Positions 10,061 to 19,238 of a DNA stretch of 64,000 nucleotides are shown piece after piece. A program made the translations under genes and the position numbers. How positions within the stretch are numbered: position 1 is the stretch's first letter; the number at the start of each line of letters is the position of its first letter. Origin of the DNA: Lachnospiraceae bacterium (GTDB lineage Bacteria > Bacillota > Clostridia > Lachnospirales > Lachnospiraceae); assembly GCA_017546025.1 (NCBI GenBank), contig JAFYYS010000022.1, forward strand, positions 1-64,000, given 5' to 3'. The notes beneath the pieces are model-generated. The model was not told where the DNA came from. It searched no databases and saw only the letters and a list, made by a program, of their open reading frames with translations.

Positions 10061-10561
10061 GTGTTAGATGCACTTGCCAACTGGTATAACAATTCTCTCG
10101 GGCAGTTTCTGCCGAAGGAATTATTCGTTTTCTTTGTTTCGATGATTCCGCTTGTGGAACTTCGAGGCGGACTGGTGATCGCAAAGATTCTGAACATTGA
10201 GCTATTGAAAGCCAATGTGATTTGCATCATCGGAAACATCATCCCGATTCCGTTCATTCTGCTGTTCATCAAGCAGATCTTCGTCTTTATGAAGGACCAC
10301 AATATCCTGAAGGGCTTTGTGGAATGGTGTGAGCGGCGTGCGGAGAAGAAATCCGCGGGCGCGGAAAAGGGATTGTTTGTGTTCCTTTTGCTGTTCGTCG
10401 GCATTCCGATTCCCGGAACCGGCGCATGGATGGGATCACTGATTGCTGCATTGTTTGATTTCGATATCAAAAAGGCCTCGATTGCCATTTTCCTCGGAAT
10501 CATTCTTGCCGCCATTATCATGAGTGTTTTCAGCTACGGTTTATTGGAACTCATTTTTTAA
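10061..10561 (+). CDS. small multidrug export-like membrane protein (COG2426)
   Basis: 166-residue integral membrane protein with about four hydrophobic segments. The signature PLVELRGGLVIAKI is near residues 30-43 and GIPIPGTGAWMGSLIAALF near 110-128; these repeats are typical of the COG2426 'small multi-drug export' family, whose function is poorly established. It starts with GTG at 10061, 3 nt after thrC, with GGAGG overlapping the end of thrC, so it is probably co-transcribed. The annotation as a drug exporter is inherited from family naming and not demonstrated by the sequence. Confidence 0.8.
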   Translation: MLDALANWYNNSLGQFLPKELFVFFVSMIPLVELRGGLVIAKILNIELLKANVICIIGNIIPIPFILLFIKQIFVFMKDHNILKGFVEWCERRAEKKSAGAEKGLFVFLLLFVGIPIPGTGAWMGSLIAALFDFDIKKASIAIFLGIILAAIIMSVFSYGLLELIF

Positions 10562-10596
10562 GTTGTGTGGGGATAATGTGAGAAAGGAGAGTTACT

Positions 10597-12228
10597 ATGG
10601 TTGGGTGTCCGGGGTGCGGAAGCAAGCTTGTGTTTGATATTCCGTCGCAAAAGATGAAGTGCAGCTATTGCGGGCAGTACTACCTTGTGAATCAGGTCAG
10701 CAAGCGCGGAAAGAATGCGGACGAGCACGCGGGTCTTCCGGATGCGACCATGCCGGCACCGGATCTTGACGCGCTTATTGACGAAGAAGACAAGGGAATG
10801 GAAGTGACATGTTTTACCTGTTCCCAGTGCGGCGCGGAGATTGTTGCCGATGCCGATGAGGCGGTGACCTGGTGCAGTTATTGCGGCTCTCCGGCAACGC
10901 TTAAGAGCCGGCTTACGAGAATCCGGCGTCCGGACCGTGTCATTCCGTTTAAGATTACGAAGGAAGACTGTGTAAGCCGCTATCGGGATCTCGCCAAAAA
11001 GCAGATTTATGCGCCGAATGCGCTTTTGAAACAGGGAAAAGCAGACAGCTTTCGCGGCATTTACATGCCGTTTTGGACGTATGCGTTTAAGAGAGAAGGA
11101 AATTACCGTTTCCACGGCAGAACGGATATTACTGCCGGAAACCAGCGGATTGTAACCAATTATTTGGCCGACGGCCATTTGAAGAGTGAATACAGCGGCC
11201 TTTCCCACGATGCATCGCTTTCCTTTGACGACGAAGTGAGCGAGCACATCGTTCCCTACAATCACAATGACGCTTTGCCGTTTGATGAGTGTTATCTGAA
11301 CGGCTTTTATGCGAATGCCGCCGACCAGAACGAGACGGAATACCGCAGAAAGATGCTCTCGATGGAAGGCGATCTGATCATTGATATTGCAAAGCATGAG
11401 CTCTCGTATATCGGTCTTCAGGAGAAGGAAGCAAAGGACCAGCTTTCCGATGCAACCGCGTATGATGTTGAGACGGTGAGCAAGCTTGACATGTGCCCGG
11501 TATGGTTCCTTTCCTATAAGCAGGGCGACCGTGTGTCTTATGGAACCGTGAACGGACAGAACGGAAAGATTTACGCGGATTTTCCGGCGTCTCCGATAAA
11601 GTATCTGCTGTTTTCATTACTGACGGCGGTTCCGCTCTTTTTATTCCTGAATCTGGTGCTGACGGCAACACCTTCCTTTGTCCTTCTTGCGGCGGTGCTG
11701 GCCTCGTTAGCTGTTTCCGGCATGTATAAGAGTGAGATTGAGGAAATCTACCGGAAACAGTTCCATATCGCGTTTGATCAGAAAAAGATGTCCTTAAAAA
11801 AGGTCGGCTCTGCAATCGGTACATCGATCATTTTCATAATCGGTATCTGCTTTTACGGCGGTCTGCCGATTGTCATTGAGATTTTCAGCGGTTTGTCATC
11901 GCTGTTCGGGATGCAGTCAATCTATATCCTTATCGCAATTGCAGCTCTGGTGCTGTTCATCATCCGGTTCTTTAAAATGAAAAGCCGGTTCATGGCTTTG
12001 TCGGGCCTTCACATTAACCTGCCGAATCTGATGTTCATCATTGTCTCGGCGGTTTCCCTGGTCGTTTTCATTGTGAACCCGCCCTCGGATATGATATTTT
12101 ACGCTTTGGCATTTGCCCTCGCAGGCATTGTGGCGTGTACCGTAACGGAACTGATCCGCGGATACAACATCCTTTCGTCGACAAAACCGAAGCAGTTCAA
12201 CAGAAGCGGAGGTGATGACAATGCGTAA
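10597..12228 (+). CDS. zinc-ribbon membrane protein
   Basis: 543 residues of unknown function. Two zinc ribbons are visible at the N-terminus: CPGC..CSYC (residues 4-30) and CSQC..CSYC (residues ~76-97). A soluble middle domain with GIYMPFWTYAF and IVPYNHNDALPFDECYLNGFYA follows, then about six transmembrane segments from residue ~330 onward. This is the TFIIB-type zinc-ribbon membrane family often found next to TPM-domain proteins. Its end overlaps the next gene by 8 nt, so both are likely made together. Inferred role is in the cell envelope; no enzymatic motif was recognised. Confidence 0.8.
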   Translation: MVGCPGCGSKLVFDIPSQKMKCSYCGQYYLVNQVSKRGKNADEHAGLPDATMPAPDLDALIDEEDKGMEVTCFTCSQCGAEIVADADEAVTWCSYCGSPATLKSRLTRIRRPDRVIPFKITKEDCVSRYRDLAKKQIYAPNALLKQGKADSFRGIYMPFWTYAFKREGNYRFHGRTDITAGNQRIVTNYLADGHLKSEYSGLSHDASLSFDDEVSEHIVPYNHNDALPFDECYLNGFYANAADQNETEYRRKMLSMEGDLIIDIAKHELSYIGLQEKEAKDQLSDATAYDVETVSKLDMCPVWFLSYKQGDRVSYGTVNGQNGKIYADFPASPIKYLLFSLLTAVPLFLFLNLVLTATPSFVLLAAVLASLAVSGMYKSEIEEIYRKQFHIAFDQKKMSLKKVGSAIGTSIIFIIGICFYGGLPIVIEIFSGLSSLFGMQSIYILIAIAALVLFIIRFFKMKSRFMALSGLHINLPNLMFIIVSAVSLVVFIVNPPSDMIFYALAFALAGIVACTVTELIRGYNILSSTKPKQFNRSGGDDNA

Positions 12229-12964
12229 ACGTTTGTTATGCCTTCTGGTTCTTTTGACCATGGTAATCTGTACCGGCTGCGGCAAGAAGGAAAAGCCTGC
12301 CAGCCCCGGTGATGTCATCATTCATGATTACGCCAACCTGCTTTCGGATGACGAGGAGAGCAAGCTTCGTGAGCAGATGGAAGGACTGACTGAGTACGGT
12401 TCGGTTGTGTTCATCACGGTTAATCAGAAGAGTACCAGTACTGCCAATTATGCGGCGAATATGTATGATAAGCTTCTTGATACAGAAAGCGGAATCCTTT
12501 TTGTGATTGATATGGGTAAACGTGAGATTTACATCGAGACGGACGGCTATATCGGAAGCATTATCACAAGAGGAAAGGCCCGTGTCATTACGGATAATAC
12601 CTATAAACTTGCAACAAGTCAGTATTACTACTCATGCGCAAAGAAGACCTTTGAGCAGGCGGGCGATTTGCTTGCCGGCATGGATATTCCGCAGCCGATG
12701 ATGTACGCGAGCAACGCCATCATCGCTGTAATCGCAGGACTTCTGATTAACTTCCTCGTGCTTCGTGCGCTGAACCGCAAGAAGGAAGTCGGCGTGAAGG
12801 AATTAGGCGATTCCGTTCGCGGCCGCACGCACCTCGTCAGCAACGGAGTGGAAGTATTGTCGAGAAATGTAACGGTAATCCATACCTCCTCCGGCGGCGG
12901 AGGGAGAGGAGGCTTCGGCGGTGGCGGCGGGCACCACAGCCACGGCGGCGGCCACAGGTTCTAG
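12221..12964 (+). CDS. TPM-domain (YgcG-like) lipoprotein
   Basis: 247 residues. A lipoprotein-type signal peptide ends at TGC (cysteine near residue 20). A TPM_phosphatase/YgcG-like domain follows (IHDYANLLSDDEESKLREQM), with a transmembrane segment near residues 168-185 and a Gly/His-rich tail (GGGGRGGFGGGGGHHSHGGG), typical of this family and possibly metal-binding. The start at 12221 was chosen since GGAGGTGA lies 6 nt upstream, inside the end of the preceding gene. Function of the family in bacteria is unknown; in plants a related domain is a photosystem II repair protein. Confidence 0.8.
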   Translation: MRKRLLCLLVLLTMVICTGCGKKEKPASPGDVIIHDYANLLSDDEESKLREQMEGLTEYGSVVFITVNQKSTSTANYAANMYDKLLDTESGILFVIDMGKREIYIETDGYIGSIITRGKARVITDNTYKLATSQYYYSCAKKTFEQAGDLLAGMDIPQPMMYASNAIIAVIAGLLINFLVLRALNRKKEVGVKELGDSVRGRTHLVSNGVEVLSRNVTVIHTSSGGGGRGGFGGGGGHHSHGGGHRF

Positions 12965-13021
12965 AAATTTCCGCGGGGTGTATATAAAGCGTGAGGTTTT
13001 TTCGCCGCTCACGGGTTCCGA

Positions 13022-13089
13022 GGATAGCCCCGGACTATCAAATAGAGTGTATTTAGGATAGTCCCGGACTATCAAAAAGAGTGTATTTA
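13022..13089. repeat. 34-bp tandem repeat, two copies, each with a dyad
   Basis: Copies at 13022-13055 and 13056-13089 abut and differ at two positions. Each contains a near-perfect palindrome GATAGTCC-C-GGACTATC followed by an A-rich spacer ending GTGTATTTA. This could be tandem operators or a short extragenic repeat. Confidence 0.85.
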
Positions 13090-13221
13090 CGCGCCGGCTA
13101 CCCACGGAAACACTTTTTGGCGGGATTTGGTATGTTAGTTTTGCTCATTTTTTAAGGCGTCTGACGCGGGAATCCTACGAAAGATGCAGAATAATTGATT
13201 TCGTATGAATTGGGAAGTGTT

Positions 13222-13272
13222 AAAAGCCCACGGAACTTCGGTTTTCTGAAGTTTCGTGGGCTTTTGTTTTTG
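13222..13272. terminator. strong hairpin terminator
   Basis: AAAAGCCCACGGAACTTC (13222-13239) pairs with GAAGTTTCGTGGGCTTTT (13248-13265) with one wobble pair, followed by GTTTTTG. It can end the transcript of the zinc-ribbon/TPM pair and, by symmetry, could work on the other strand. Confidence 0.8.
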
Positions 13273-13365
13273 GTGCTCTACCTACGGTTCCCCTGGAATT
13301 CGATAAAAAGTAGGAAAAAGACAGATCCCGGGTCCTACGAAATTATTAGAAAAGAAGATTTGGTG

Positions 13366-13500
13366 GGTTCCACCAGCTTTGAGGCGAGAAAAACGGGCAA
13401 GCAGCCGGGAAATCCTATCGGCTTTGAGGCGAGAAAAACGGGAAAGCCTCCCGGGAGGTTCCACCAGCCGGGAGGCATGAAAAACGGGCAAGCCGCCCGT
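13366..13500. repeat. short GC-rich imperfect repeats, 45-bp period
   Basis: GCTTTGAGGCGAGAAAAACG with two further bases is repeated exactly at 13376-13397 and 13421-13442 (45 bp apart), with a degenerate third copy near 13470-13495. GGTTCCACCAG occurs at 13366-13376 and 13457-13467. No convincing gene covers them. Confidence 0.75.
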
Positions 13501-13518
13501 AAGGCACAGGACTTCATG

Positions 13519-13598
13519 AAAAAAAGCGCGGGCGCCAACGGAGGAGGATTTTGAAGGATTGTTCTCCTGAAAAATTCTCCTGCCGAGGCAGCCCGCGC
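13519..13598 (-). terminator. typA intrinsic terminator
   Basis: Read on the minus strand, GCGCGGGC (13598-13591) pairs with GCCCGCGC (13533-13526) across a long loop that has its own TTCTCCTG/CAGGAGAA hairpin, and is followed by seven T. It lies just past the typA stop codon. Confidence 0.7.
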
Positions 13599-13618
13599 CT
13601 TGTGCTTTTGCAGGTGTG

Positions 13619-15439
13619 TTATTTTCTGCCGGCTCTCTTACGCATCAGGGAGTCGAGAATCTTCTTACGGATGCGGAGGCTCTTGGGGGTTACCTCAAGG
13701 AGCTCGTCGGTGTCGATGAATTCAAGGCACTGCTCGAGGCTCATCTCAACCGGAGGCGTCAGGCGGAGTGCTTCGTCGGCGGAAGAGGAACGGGTGTTAG
13801 TGAGCTGCTTCTTCTTGCAGACGTTAACCTCGACGTCCTCGGCCTTGCCGTTCTGGCCGACTACCATGCCGGCGTATACCTTTTCACCTGCACTGATGAA
13901 GAGGGCGCCGCGCTCCTGCGCGTTAAAGAGTCCGTAGGTTACGGCCTCGCCGCTTTCAAAGGCAATCAGGCTGCCCTGGGAACGGTAGGAGAGGTCTCCC
14001 TTATAAGGCTCGTAGCCGGTGAAAATCGTATTCATGATTCCTTCGCCTCTTGTATCGGTGAGGAACTCGCCGCGGTACCCGATCAGGCCGCGGGACGGAA
14101 TCGAGAAGATCAGTCTTGTGTGGCCGGAGCCGAAGGAATTCATTCCCTTGAGCTCGCCCTTACGGGAGGAGAGCTTCTGGATGACGGTACCGGAGTAATC
14201 GTCCGGAACGTCCACATAGCATTCCTCCATCGGCTCAAGCTTTTTGCCGTTCTCATCGTAGCGGTAGATTACCTCAGCCTTGCTTACGGCAAATTCATAG
14301 CCTTCGCGGCGCATATTTTCAATCAAAACGGAAAGATGCAGCTCACCGCGGCCGGAAACCTTGAAGGCCTCGGTCGTGTCGGTTTCCTCCACGCGGAGGG
14401 ATACATCGGTATTCAGCTCGCGGAACAGTCTCTCGCGGAGATGACGGGAGGTAACGAATTTGCCTTCCTGTCCGGCAAGCGGGCTGTCGTTTACGATGAA
14501 GTTCATCGAAATGGTGGGCTCGGAAATCTTCTGGAACGGAATGGCAACCGGATTCTCGGGAGAGCAGAGCGTGTCACCGATGTGGATGTCACTGATGCCG
14601 GAGATGGCAACAATCGATCCGACGGTTGCTTCGTTCACTTCCACCTTCTTAAGACCGTCAAACTCATAAAGCTTGCTGATCTTAACCTTGCGCATTTTGT
14701 CGGGATCGTGATGGTTCACGATGACGCATTCCTGGTTGACACGGATTGTTCCGTTGTCCACCTTGCCGACGCCGATACGTCCTACATATTCGTTGTAATC
14801 AATCGTGCTGATCAGCACCTGCGTGCCTGCGTTCTCGTCGCCCTCGGGTGCGGGAATGTAGTCGATGATGGTCTCAAAAAGAGGCTCCATGCTGACCGGC
14901 TTGTCATTTAACTCAAGAATCGCAATGCCTGTCTTGGCCGAGGCAAATACGAACGGGCAGTCAAGCTGATCCTCATCCGCGTCAAGGTCAATCAGAAGGT
15001 CAAGTACCTCGTCGATGACTTCCTTCGGACGCGCCTCGGGACGGTCAATCTTGTTGATGCAGCAGATAACCGGAAGCTTCAGCTCAAGAGCCTTCTTCAA
15101 TACGAATTTGGTCTGGGGCATCGGACCCTCGAAAGCGTCAACCACGAGGATGACACCGTTTACCATCTTCAAAACACGTTCTACCTCGCCGCCGAAATCG
15201 GCATGGCCGGGAGTGTCGATGATGTTGATCTTAATGCCCTTATAATATACGGCAGTGTTCTTCGAAAGAATCGTGATACCGCGCTCACGCTCAATATCGT
15301 TTGAGTCCATGACGCGCTCCTCGACAACCTGTCCGGTACGGAACACACCGCTTTGCTTTAAAAGTTCATCCACGAGCGTTGTCTTGCCGTGGTCTACATG
15401 CGCGATAATCGCAATATTTCTGACGTCTTCCCGCTTCAT
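13619..15439 (-). CDS. typA: ribosome-binding GTPase TypA/BipA
   Basis: 606-residue translational GTPase that associates with the ribosome and supports assembly and stress responses. G1 is [10 protein letters not shown] near residues 13-22, G3 is [13 protein letters not shown]4 is [13 protein letters not shown]-like domains III and V and the TypA-specific C-terminal domain follow, ending GRK. The ATG at 15439 ([11 protein letters not shown]) is preferred because CGGAGGA lies 5-8 nt upstream; the longer ORF adds 22 non-homologous residues. It is the only minus-strand gene here and stands alone between its own promoter and terminator. Confidence 0.96.
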   Translation of the reverse strand: MKREDVRNIAIIAHVDHGKTTLVDELLKQSGVFRTGQVVEERVMDSNDIERERGITILSKNTAVYYKGIKINIIDTPGHADFGGEVERVLKMVNGVILVVDAFEGPMPQTKFVLKKALELKLPVICCINKIDRPEARPKEVIDEVLDLLIDLDADEDQLDCPFVFASAKTGIAILELNDKPVSMEPLFETIIDYIPAPEGDENAGTQVLISTIDYNEYVGRIGVGKVDNGTIRVNQECVIVNHHDPDKMRKVKISKLYEFDGLKKVEVNEATVGSIVAISGISDIHIGDTLCSPENPVAIPFQKISEPTISMNFIVNDSPLAGQEGKFVTSRHLRERLFRELNTDVSLRVEETDTTEAFKVSGRGELHLSVLIENMRREGYEFAVSKAEVIYRYDENGKKLEPMEECYVDVPDDYSGTVIQKLSSRKGELKGMNSFGSGHTRLIFSIPSRGLIGYRGEFLTDTRGEGIMNTIFTGYEPYKGDLSYRSQGSLIAFESGEAVTYGLFNAQERGALFISAGEKVYAGMVVGQNGKAEDVEVNVCKKKQLTNTRSSSADEALRLTPPVEMSLEQCLEFIDTDELLEVTPKSLRIRKKILDSLMRKRAGRK

Positions 15440-15493
15440 AAAATCCTCCGTTTTTCGTGCGGTTTCTTTCACATTTTCCTTCACAACCTTTAC

Positions 15494-15521
15494 ATTGTAA
15501 CACATCCCGTAAGATTTGCAA
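15494..15521 (-). promoter_or_regulatory. sigma-A promoter of typA
   Basis: On the minus strand: TTGCAA (15521-15516), 16-nt spacer, TACAAT (15499-15494). An ACATTTTCC motif (15471-15479 on +) lies in the leader. Confidence 0.7.
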
Positions 15522-15640
15522 GGATTTCTTACAAAGACGAGCGGGGACTTGCTTTTTTGCCGTTTATAAGGTAAAATTCTTCTGTTAGTTACGGAAAAGT
15601 GAAAATACTGTGTAATTGCCTGTCCGGGCGTATGCTTTCA

Positions 15641-15669
15641 TTGACAGAATAAAGGGAAAATGATAGAAT
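15641..15669 (+). promoter_or_regulatory. sigma-A promoter of dapA-dapB
   Basis: Consensus TTGACA (15641-15646), 17-nt spacer, TAGAAT (15664-15669). The leader to the dapA start is only about 33 nt, so there is no lysine riboswitch. Confidence 0.8.
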
Positions 15670-15707
15670 TAGCGGAAACAGGCACTGAGGATACGGAGGT
15701 AAGAAAT

Positions 15708-16607
15708 ATGTCGATTTTTAAAGGTTCCGCAGTAGCAATTATCACTCCTTTTAACACCGACGGGAGTGTGAATTATGAGCAATTCGGCGCATTGATTGAT
15801 TATCAGATTGACCATAAAACCGATGCCATTGTGGTAATGGGAACGACGGGTGAGGCTTCCACGCTGACGCATGAGGAGCATCTTGCCTGCATCGAGTTCT
15901 GCTGCAAGCGTGTGGCGGGCAGAGTTCCGGTAATCGCCGGCACCGGCTCCAACTGCACGGAGACGGCAATCTTTTTGACGAAGGAGGCCGATAAGGCAGG
16001 CGCGGATGCGATGCTTGTCGTAACACCTTACTACAACAAGGCCACGCAGAAGGGTCTGATTGCGCATTTCTCGGCAATTGCGGCAAGCACCGAGAAGCCG
16101 ATCATTCTCTATAACATCCCGGGACGTACCGGCTGTAAGATGGCGGCTGAGACCGTGGCAACGCTTTACAACACCGTTCCGAACATCGTCGGCGTGAAGG
16201 ATGCGACCGGTGATTTCAGCGAGATGGCAAAGCTGATGAGCCTTGTAGATGACAAGTTTGAGCTTTACTCCGGCAACGACGATCAGGTTGTTCCGGTGCT
16301 TTCCCTCGGCGGAAGCGGCGTGATCAGCGTTCTGTCGCACTGCGCTCCCGAGGATACGCACGAGATGGTTGCAAGCTACTTAAGAGGCGATGTGAAGAAG
16401 TCGAAAGAGCTTCAGCTTAAGTACATTCCGCTGATTAAGGCTTTGTTCTGCGAAGTGAACCCGATTCCGGTTAAGGCAGCATGTGCCATGATGGGCTTCT
16501 GCAACGGCGTTGTCCGTGCCCCTCTTACCGAGATGGAAGAGGAGCATCAGGTTCTTCTATGGAATGAGATGAAGAAACTCGGAATCGTAACAGAGGTGGA
16601 AGCATGA
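15708..16607 (+). CDS. dapA: 4-hydroxy-tetrahydrodipicolinate synthase
   Basis: 299-residue class I aldolase that condenses pyruvate with aspartate semialdehyde, the first step specific to lysine/diaminopimelate synthesis. The Schiff-base lysine is K164 in VGVKDATGD and the catalytic tyrosine Y135 in LYNIPGRTG; GTTGEASTL near residue 45 is the substrate-binding motif. The ATG at 15708 has ACGGAGGT upstream; the longer ORF begins inside the promoter -10 region. The stop overlaps the dapB start (ATGA), indicating translational coupling. Confidence 0.97.
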   Translation: MSIFKGSAVAIITPFNTDGSVNYEQFGALIDYQIDHKTDAIVVMGTTGEASTLTHEEHLACIEFCCKRVAGRVPVIAGTGSNCTETAIFLTKEADKAGADAMLVVTPYYNKATQKGLIAHFSAIAASTEKPIILYNIPGRTGCKMAAETVATLYNTVPNIVGVKDATGDFSEMAKLMSLVDDKFELYSGNDDQVVPVLSLGGSGVISVLSHCAPEDTHEMVASYLRGDVKKSKELQLKYIPLIKALFCEVNPIPVKAACAMMGFCNGVVRAPLTEMEEEHQVLLWNEMKKLGIVTEVEA

Positions 16608-17365
16608 CCAGAATTATTATGCGCGGCTGTAACGGCCACATGGGAAGAGTAATCGCCGACCTCGTGAAAGAGGACGCGGCGGCTGAGATTGTTGCGGGAA
16701 TCGATCTGACGGGCCAGAGTGACCGTCCTTTTCCGGTATACGAATCCCTGAAGGACGTTAAGGAAGAAGCCGACGTTCTGATTGATTTTACATCCCCGAA
16801 GCTTCTGACGGAGCTTCTTAAGGACGCGGAAGAGCTTCATATGCCGCTCGTTCTCTGCTCCACCGGTTATACGAAGGAGCAGATTGAGGAGATTAAAGAG
16901 GCTTCCGCCAAGCTCCCGATTCTCCGCTCGGCCAATATGTCTCTCGGCGTTAACGTGCTCCTGAAGCTTGTAAAGGCCGCTGCCGAGGTTCTCGGAAGCG
17001 AGGGCTATGATATTGAGATTATTGAGAAGCATCACCGCCTGAAGTTAGACGCACCGAGCGGTACGGCTCTTGCCATTGCGGATGCCATCAACGACGCGCT
17101 TCCGGAGCGTTACGAATACGTATACGACCGTTCCGGCAGAAGAGAGCAGCGCCCGAAGAAGGAAATCGGCATTTCCGCACTCCGCGGAGGCACCATCGTC
17201 GGCGAGCATGAGATTTACTTTGCCGGTACGGATGAGGTCATTGAAATCCGGCATACGGCTTACTCTAAGGCCATCTTCGGAAAGGGAGCGGTAGCCGCCG
17301 CTAAATTCCTTGCAGGCCGCGAGCCGGGTCTTTATACGATGCAGGACGCGGTAGACTTACAGTGA
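16604..17365 (+). CDS. dapB: 4-hydroxy-tetrahydrodipicolinate reductase
   Basis: 253-residue NAD(P)H-dependent reductase acting on the DapA product. The Rossmann start is IIMRGCNGHMGRVIADLV, the catalytic histidine pair and lysine lie in EIIEKHHRLKLDAPSGTA near residues 143-160, and ISALRGGTIVGEHEI follows. Length is normal. It overlaps dapA by 4 nt and is followed by a terminator, so dapA-dapB is a two-gene operon feeding diaminopimelate to cell wall and lysine. Confidence 0.97.
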   Translation: MTRIIMRGCNGHMGRVIADLVKEDAAAEIVAGIDLTGQSDRPFPVYESLKDVKEEADVLIDFTSPKLLTELLKDAEELHMPLVLCSTGYTKEQIEEIKEASAKLPILRSANMSLGVNVLLKLVKAAAEVLGSEGYDIEIIEKHHRLKLDAPSGTALAIADAINDALPERYEYVYDRSGRREQRPKKEIGISALRGGTIVGEHEIYFAGTDEVIEIRHTAYSKAIFGKGAVAAAKFLAGREPGLYTMQDAVDLQ

Positions 17366-17371
17366 ATCAAT

Positions 17372-17403
17372 GGGGCAGTCGTAACCGACAGCCCCTTATT
17401 TTG
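17372..17403 (+). terminator. dapAB intrinsic terminator
   Basis: GGGGCAGTCG (17372-17381) pairs with CGACAGCCCC (17386-17395) with one internal mismatch, followed by TTATTTT. Confidence 0.8.
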
Positions 17404-17423
17404 GTAAAAGACGGAGCATTCTT

Positions 17424-18368
17424 ATGATTGAAGTCAAAAATCTTGTAAAACGCTACGGCAGCTTTGCCGCGGTGGACGACCTGTCATTTACCGTTGAGGA
17501 CGGAGAGATCTTAGGCTTTCTCGGTCCGAACGGCGCAGGCAAATCCACAACGATGAACATGATCACCGGCTACATCTCCGCAACGGAGGGCGATGTCATC
17601 ATCGACGGACATAATATGTTTGATGAGCCGGAGGAAGCGAAGAAGTGCATCGGCTATCTGCCGGAAATCCCGCCGGTATATCCGGACATGCGCGTTCGCG
17701 AGTACCTGAATTTCGTCGCGGAGCTGCGTAAGGTTCCCCGTAAGGAACGGGCAGCCGAAATCGACCGCGTGATGGAGCTTGCGCGTGTTACTCACATGCA
17801 GAAGAAGCTGATCAAGCACCTCAGCAAAGGTTACCGCCAGCGTGTCGGTGTGGCACAGGTGCTGCTCGGTAACCCGAAGGTCATCATCATGGACGAGCCT
17901 ACCGTAGGTCTTGACCCGATGCAGATTTCGTGGATGCGTGAGTTCATCAAGAGCCTCGGCAAGAAGCACACGGTCATCCTGAGCTCCCACATTCTGTTTG
18001 AAGTCAATGCGGTATGCGACCGCGTTTTGATCATCAACCACGGCAAGAAGGTTGTTCTCGACACCCCGGAAAAGGTCATTCATACCATCGGCGGTACCGA
18101 CGGTCTTTACCTTGCGGTTAAGGGCGACGAGGCAAAGGTTTCCGAAATCCTTTCGGCTGTTCCCGAAATCGCGACGATCCGTCCGGAGCGGGCTCCCGAA
18201 GAGGGTGTTTATGCCGCCTCAATCTTCCCGAAGGAAGGCGCGGACATCAGAGAGCGTCTGTTCCGTGATTTCGCGGCTAAGGATATGCCGATTCTTGAGA
18301 TGCGGTCCGAAACCAAAACGCTTGAGGAAGTGTTCATTGCACTGACCGGAGAGGAGGAGTCATGTTAG
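17424..18368 (+). CDS. Gld-type ABC transporter ATP-binding protein
   Basis: 314-residue ABC ATPase. Walker A is GPNGAGKST (residues ~36-44), the signature LSKGYRQRVGVAQ, Walker B VIIMDEPTVGLDP, and the C-terminal extension (~220-314) is typical of the GldA/CcmA/NatA branch. It is the first gene of a four-gene operon with a permease, a GldG-like protein and a DUF4340 protein. The organism group does not glide, so the substrate is unknown; export of an envelope component is the usual inference. The stop overlaps the next start by 7 nt. Confidence 0.9.
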   Translation: MIEVKNLVKRYGSFAAVDDLSFTVEDGEILGFLGPNGAGKSTTMNMITGYISATEGDVIIDGHNMFDEPEEAKKCIGYLPEIPPVYPDMRVREYLNFVAELRKVPRKERAAEIDRVMELARVTHMQKKLIKHLSKGYRQRVGVAQVLLGNPKVIIMDEPTVGLDPMQISWMREFIKSLGKKHTVILSSHILFEVNAVCDRVLIINHGKKVVLDTPEKVIHTIGGTDGLYLAVKGDEAKVSEILSAVPEIATIRPERAPEEGVYAASIFPKEGADIRERLFRDFAAKDMPILEMRSETKTLEEVFIALTGEEESC

Positions 18369-19228
18369 CGGTATATAAGAAAGAGCTGCGGCAGGCCTTC
18401 ACCTCGATTTTCGGTTATGTCTTTTTAGCATTCCTGCTTGCCCTTGTCGGCTTTTATGTTTACACCCTGAACCTGAAGGGCGGTTACGCAAGCATTGCGT
18501 ACGCCATCAGCAGCGTTACGGCATTCTTCCTGCTTTTGGTGCCGATGCTTACGATGAGAATTCTTTCCGAGGAACGGAAGCAGAAGACCGACCAGCTGGT
18601 ATTCACCTCGCCGGTCAGCATTACGAGAATCATCCTCGGCAAATACCTTGCGCTTGTAACGGTATTCTTCTTCGCGATTGCCATCATCAGTGTTTATCCG
18701 CTGATTCTCAATAAATACGGCAATGTGAACATGAAGTCCGCCTACGCCAACATTGCGGCTTTCTTCTTCCTCGGCTGTGCATACCTTGCCATCGGCATGT
18801 TCATCTCGGCCCTGACGGAGAGCCAGATTGTGGCAGCCATCGTGACATTTATCATCATCCTGTTCACGCTTCTTGCAAACGCGCTGAAGAACATGATCCC
18901 GACGGATTATTCCGTGGCATTTCTGGTGATGCTTGTTCTCTCTGTCGTGCTCGGCGTCATCGCATTTGTCATGATGAAAAATGTGCCGGTTGCCGCCGGC
19001 ATTTCGGTCGTCTGCATTGCGGCCGTCCTGATTACGTATTTCGGCGTTTCCAAGGAAATGTACGACGGTCTTCTGACGAAGATTCTCGGCTGGTTCTCCC
19101 TGGTTTCGCGGTTCGAGAATTTCACATACGGCCTCTTTGATGCGGCTGCGTATGTTTATTACTTAAGTATCAGCTTCCTTTTTGTGTTCCTGACGATTCA
19201 GGCCATCAAAAAGCGGAGATGGAGTTAG
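18362..19228 (+). CDS. Gld-type ABC transporter permease
   Basis: 288-residue integral membrane protein of the GldF/ABC-2 permease class. About six transmembrane segments are visible (for example residues 12-34, 52-70, 98-118, 135-155, 160-180, 185-220, 262-282). The conserved LTMRILSEERKQKTDQLVFTSP segment after the second membrane span is a hallmark of the family. It overlaps the ATPase gene by 7 nt and is followed after 10 nt by the GldG-like gene, so all are one operon. Confidence 0.9.
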   Translation: MLAVYKKELRQAFTSIFGYVFLAFLLALVGFYVYTLNLKGGYASIAYAISSVTAFFLLLVPMLTMRILSEERKQKTDQLVFTSPVSITRIILGKYLALVTVFFFAIAIISVYPLILNKYGNVNMKSAYANIAAFFFLGCAYLAIGMFISALTESQIVAAIVTFIIILFTLLANALKNMIPTDYSVAFLVMLVLSVVLGVIAFVMMKNVPVAAGISVVCIAAVLITYFGVSKEMYDGLLTKILGWFSLVSRFENFTYGLFDAAAYVYYLSISFLFVFLTIQAIKKRRWS

Positions 19229-19238
19229 GAGGTGCCGC

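Larger units (their letters stand above)
12965..13618. other. 654-bp non-coding repeat region between convergent genes
   Basis: No gene is supported here. From left to right it holds a two-copy 34-bp tandem dyad (13022-13089), an inverted repeat TACGAAA/TTTCGTA (13176-13205), a long terminator hairpin (13222-13272), a 45-bp period repeat block (13366-13500) and the typA terminator (13519-13598). The longest ORF has no RBS and simply translates the repeats. Confidence 0.7.

Noticed and set aside
13195..13554. 119-aa ORF with FEARKTGK repeats
   Set aside because: TTG start, no RBS, crosses a terminator hairpin, and its repeats are DNA repeats; equal-quality ORFs exist on the other strand.
13616..14911. 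431-aa + strand ORF opposite typA
   Set aside because: Shadow of typA, which is certain by homology.
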